The position numbers were made by a program, and so were the translations under genes. A stretch of 64,000 bases of DNA from assembly GCA_003075315.1 (NCBI GenBank), contig QDFQ01000001.1, forward strand, positions 911,998-975,997, given 5' to 3'. The notes under the pieces were generated by a model that was not told where the DNA came from, did no database searches, and saw only the letters and a program-made list of their open reading frames with translations. This DNA comes from Arthrobacter sp. TPD3018 (GTDB taxonomy: Bacteria > Pseudomonadota > Alphaproteobacteria > Sphingomonadales > Sphingomonadaceae). Positions 61,594 to 64,000 of the stretch are shown here, piece by piece. Positions within the stretch are counted from its first letter, which is position 1. Each line of letters begins with the position of its first letter.

Positions 61594-61699
61594 GTCACCC
61601 CGGACTCGTTCCGGGGTCCACCGGGCCACGGGGGGACGGCTGGAGCCTCGAACCATCCCCCTCGCCGCAGAGCGGACCCCGGCGCAAGTGCGGGGTGAC
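61594..61699. repeat. inverted repeat pair, GTCACCCCGGACTCGTTCC family
   Basis: Second member of the 6982 family, bounded by GTCA and TGAC, in the gap between the PHB-depolymerase gene and crcB. Confidence 0.75.
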
Positions 61700-61708
61700 G
61701 AAGCGGCT

Positions 61709-62773
61709 CTACCGCAACAGCCCCGCCGCCCGCAGTGCGTCGTTCACGACTCCCGCCACGCCGCCATCCCGCGCACCGCCCGCATCGGCTGCCCGCCCCT
61801 CCGCCGCGCCCACCGCCCGGGCGATGCCCCAAAAGGCGGCGATCCGCCGGGTCGACGACAGACCGACATCCAGCATGAACGGCCCCGCCTGACCGGCGGC
61901 CTCGGCGCCCTGCGTTGCGATCGGCGTGCCATGGCCCATGGCGAGGATGCGATGATCCTCGATCACCGCGCGGCCATGCCGATCGCGCCACACGCGATGC
62001 GGATTGCCCCCGACCAGCGCCTCCTCGGCGGGTGTCTCGCCGATCCCGAACAGGCCACGCCACTGGTTCAGCAGCGCTTCGGCATTGGCCGGGTGGACGG
62101 TGGCGTCGGTGCCGCCATGCCAGACGGACAATGTCGGCCACGGCCCGTCGTGACGGCTGGCACCCCGCACGGCGGCAGCCAGCGCCGCGGCATCGGGCAG
62201 GTCACGCCCGCGCATCCGCTCCAGCGCCTGGCTCAAGCCGTGCGCGGTGCCATAGGGCAGGCCGCCGATGATCGCACCGCCCGCGAACACCTCGGGGTAA
62301 TTGGCCAGCATCGCCGCCGCCATCGCGCCGCCCGCCGACAGGCCGGTCACGAACACGCGCGACGGATCGATACCATGCGCCGCCCCCATCGCCGCGATCA
62401 TCGCGCGGATCGACGCCACCTCGCCATGTCCGCCGGCCATGTCCTCGGGCGCGAACCAGTTGAAGCACAGATTGGGATTGTTGGCACGCCGCTGTTCGGG
62501 GAACAGCAGCACGATCCCGGCCTCGTCGGCGAGCTGCGACCAGCCCGCGCCGCTGTCATAGCCCGCCGCGGTCTGCGTACAGCCATGCAGCACGACCACC
62601 AACGCGGGCCGGGGTTGCAGCTGGGCGGGCACATAGACACGCGCGCGCAGATTGCCAGGATTGGCACCGAAATCGGTCAGATCGCTCAGCCGATCCTCGC
62701 CATTAGCGGTCGTCATGGCATCGGCCATGCGCTGGCCGACGAGGCGACCGATCGTGTCCGACAAGCGGGGCAT
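61709..62773 (-). CDS. PHB-depolymerase-family esterase
   Basis: 354-residue alpha/beta hydrolase of the PHB depolymerase/esterase family (PF10503). The oxyanion region is VVLHGCTQTAAGYDSGAGW, the nucleophile elbow is GLSAGGAMAAAM, and the final region has ILAMGHGTP with the candidate catalytic His. There is no signal peptide, so an intracellular or non-classical location is likely. Intracellular PHB depolymerases and feruloyl/acetylxylan esterases share the fold, so the substrate is open. It is a single gene. Confidence 0.9.
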   Translation of the reverse strand: MPRLSDTIGRLVGQRMADAMTTANGEDRLSDLTDFGANPGNLRARVYVPAQLQPRPALVVVLHGCTQTAAGYDSGAGWSQLADEAGIVLLFPEQRRANNPNLCFNWFAPEDMAGGHGEVASIRAMIAAMGAAHGIDPSRVFVTGLSAGGAMAAAMLANYPEVFAGGAIIGGLPYGTAHGLSQALERMRGRDLPDAAALAAAVRGASRHDGPWPTLSVWHGGTDATVHPANAEALLNQWRGLFGIGETPAEEALVGGNPHRVWRDRHGRAVIEDHRILAMGHGTPIATQGAEAAGQAGPFMLDVGLSSTRRIAAFWGIARAVGAAEGRAADAGGARDGGVAGVVNDALRAAGLLR

Positions 62774-62887
62774 GTTGGGGTCTCCGACCGGGCGGGATCA
62801 TCGACGAACCCGTCTTGCTGCATCGCACAATATGGGCGCGGGCGAGCCGAAGGCAAGCGCCGATCGGCCCTGCGGCCCGGACAAGGG

Positions 62888-63604
62888 CTACCGGACCAGC
62901 AGGTCTACCCGGCTGCCGCCGCCCGGCCCCGGCGTCACATGGACTACATAGGCCGCATCGCCGCGAGTGCCGCCCAGCACGTGCTCATCACCCTGTGCCT
63001 GATGCTCCGCGCTATAGCCCGCGCGCGTCACCCGCGCGTTATACCAGTCGAGAATGCGCGCAGCCGGCGCACTGCTCGCGAAGCTGACGACGCGCAGCCC
63101 GCACGCGTCATTGCCCGCCGCCTCCTGCACGCGCGCGTCGGGGTAGAGCGGCACCGCGGCGGGCAGCCGCGCCGCCCAGGTTGCCGAATAGGAGACGCGC
63201 TGTGCACAGCCCGCATCCGCCGGCCGCTGCCGTGCCGCCAACTCGGCCAGCGTCAGCGCGCCCCCCGCCGCCTTGCACGACGGGCAGTCGCCCTTGGCGG
63301 GTGGCGTCGGCTTCAGATCGGCGGCGGTGACGCCATCGGGCCGGCCGGCGGTGGGGTCGGCGGGAATCGACAGCGGATCCGGCCGGCTCGGGGGGCGCAC
63401 GGCGTCGGTATTGGCGGTCCGGGTCAGCGCGGGGTCGACCATGATCTGGTCGTGCAGCGCCGCGGTCAGCGCAGGGTCGCGCTGGTTTCCGGCCGCGCCC
63501 GCGGTCAACTCCTTGTCCAGGCTGTCGAGGTCCTGCTGCGTCGCCGCCGGCTTGGCGCATCCGGCGAGCAACAGCGTGGCGGCAAGAAGGTGATTCGCAT
63601 GCAT
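62888..63604 (-). CDS. putative lipoprotein of unknown function
   Basis: 238-residue protein starting MHANHLLAATLLLAGC, with a lipobox LLAG-Cys at residue 16. The mature part begins with a helical acidic stretch (QQDLDSLDKELTAG), continues as a Pro/Ala/Asp-rich linker containing a CPSC pair, and ends in a compact domain with two further cysteines (DAGCAQR and NDACGLR) and VVSFASSAPAARILDWYN. Two disulphides are plausible. An in-frame GTG at 63613 is an alternative start. I do not recognise the family. Confidence 0.8.
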   Translation of the reverse strand: MHANHLLAATLLLAGCAKPAATQQDLDSLDKELTAGAAGNQRDPALTAALHDQIMVDPALTRTANTDAVRPPSRPDPLSIPADPTAGRPDGVTAADLKPTPPAKGDCPSCKAAGGALTLAELAARQRPADAGCAQRVSYSATWAARLPAAVPLYPDARVQEAAGNDACGLRVVSFASSAPAARILDWYNARVTRAGYSAEHQAQGDEHVLGGTRGDAAYVVHVTPGPGGGSRVDLLVR

Positions 63605-63732
63605 CGCCGCCACTCATGACGCATCGCCCGTTAAGTCGCCATCCGCGGGGCTGGTTAACGCGGCATTCGTGTTTACGCCCGGCTGTGGTCCCGCATCTTG
63701 CCGCGCGATGGGGCAGGGGCCATGTTCCCCTT

Positions 63733-63954
63733 ATGCTGAACATCTTTTCTGTTGCGATCGGCCTCGTCACCCTGGTGCTGGGTCTGGTCGCGTTCGTGCC
63801 GCTGCTCGGCTGGATGAATTGGCTGGTCATCCCGATCGGCATCGTCGGTGCCGCGGTGGGCGCGCTGTCGTCCTCGACCAGCGGGCGCAACCTCAACCTT
63901 GTGCTGATCGTCATCTTCGCGATTCGCCTCAGCCTCGGCGGCGGCATCTTCTAA
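63733..63954 (+). CDS. small membrane protein (73 residues)
   Basis: 73-residue protein with two long hydrophobic segments (LNIFSVAIGLVTLVLGLVAFVPLLG and LVIPIGIVGAAVGAL) and a hydrophobic end (LNLVLIVIFAIRLSLGGGIF). The start is the ATG giving MLNIFSVAIG; the upstream open frame is rich in Arg and His and not credible. There is no recognised domain. It diverges from the lipoprotein gene. A hairpin follows its stop. Confidence 0.75.
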   Translation: MLNIFSVAIGLVTLVLGLVAFVPLLGWMNWLVIPIGIVGAAVGALSSSTSGRNLNLVLIVIFAIRLSLGGGIF

Positions 63955-63961
63955 ACGACAA

Positions 63962-63987
63962 CGGGCCCGGTCTTTCGACCGAGCCCG
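63962..63987. terminator. hairpin after the small membrane protein gene
   Basis: CGGGCCCGGTC (63962-63972) pairs with GACCGAGCCCG (63977-63987) with one mismatch and a TTTC loop. No T run follows on the plus strand. It could equally terminate a minus-strand gene beyond the window. Confidence 0.4.
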
Positions 63988-64000
63988 CATCGTCAGCCTT

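Noticed and set aside
1..64000. CRISPR array from the many palindromic repeats
   Set aside because: Repeats are scattered singly across the window, differ in family and have no regular spacer pattern or cas gene.
1..64000. tRNA, rRNA or 4.5S RNA genes
   Set aside because: I found no TTCGA-type T-loop with matching acceptor ends or rRNA motifs, and no 4.5S RNA next to ffh.

Overview
The window is GC-rich chromosomal DNA of an alphaproteobacterium, almost certainly Sphingomonas or a close sphingomonad. The main reasons are a 420-residue serine palmitoyltransferase of the Sphingomonas type with its acyl carrier protein and ceramide-reductase-like partner, the gene order ftsY-mtaB and ffh-rpsP-rimM-trmD-rplS, and a TonB-dependent receptor. 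I see no rRNA, tRNA, CRISPR array, prophage or insertion sequence.

Layout. 0-10 kb: yciB, ftsY, mtaB and a DUF924 gene, then ffh, rpsP, rimM, trmD and rplS. The last operon is unusual. A 50-codon frame with its Shine-Dalgarno and start codon inside a hairpin sits between rpsP and rimM. A reverse-strand thioredoxin-reductase-like gene and a vapBC toxin-antitoxin pair separate rimM from trmD, and vapC is joined to trmD by an ATGA overlap. 10-17 kb: a LysR regulator divergent from a leucine/isovalerate degradation cluster (ivd, both methylcrotonyl-CoA carboxylase subunits, a MaoC dehydratase), interrupted by repeat-flanked DNA carrying a DUF559 gene. 17-27 kb: a TonB-dependent receptor, an FAD/NAD(P) protein, a large MscS-type channel, a xylX-xylB pair of the oxidative (Weimberg) xylose route, rpsU and an FKBP isomerase. 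27-37.7 kb: a heavy-metal-type RND efflux operon divergent from its probable two-component regulators, then a PAS-GAF-PAS hybrid histidine kinase.

37.7-53.5 kb: pncB and a membrane GGDEF protein, then the lipid region. A GNAT-like candidate ceramide synthase lies divergent from a fatty-acid-desaturase-family protein. Further on, six co-directional minus-strand genes (cerR-like, acp, spt, a hybrid histidine kinase, and two LptF/LptG-type permeases) look like one unit joining sphingoid-base synthesis to lipid export. Sphingomonads carry glycosphingolipids in place of lipopolysaccharide, so the pairing is suggestive. proB and obgE follow. 53.5-64 kb: two tandem paralogous AraC regulators, a 59-residue zinc-ribbon-like gene, a TetR regulator divergent from a PF10118 metal hydrolase with a perfect palindrome between them, an ATP12 chaperone/HAD phosphatase operon, a crcB/pseudouridine-synthase/PaiB operon, a PHB-depolymerase-type esterase, a lipoprotein and a small membrane protein.

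About sixteen dispersed palindromic repeats in several sequence families fill most gaps. Nearly all are inverted pairs bounded by GTCA and TGAC. One supplies the ribosome binding site of a carboxylase gene and others flank or form the end of the DUF559 gene.
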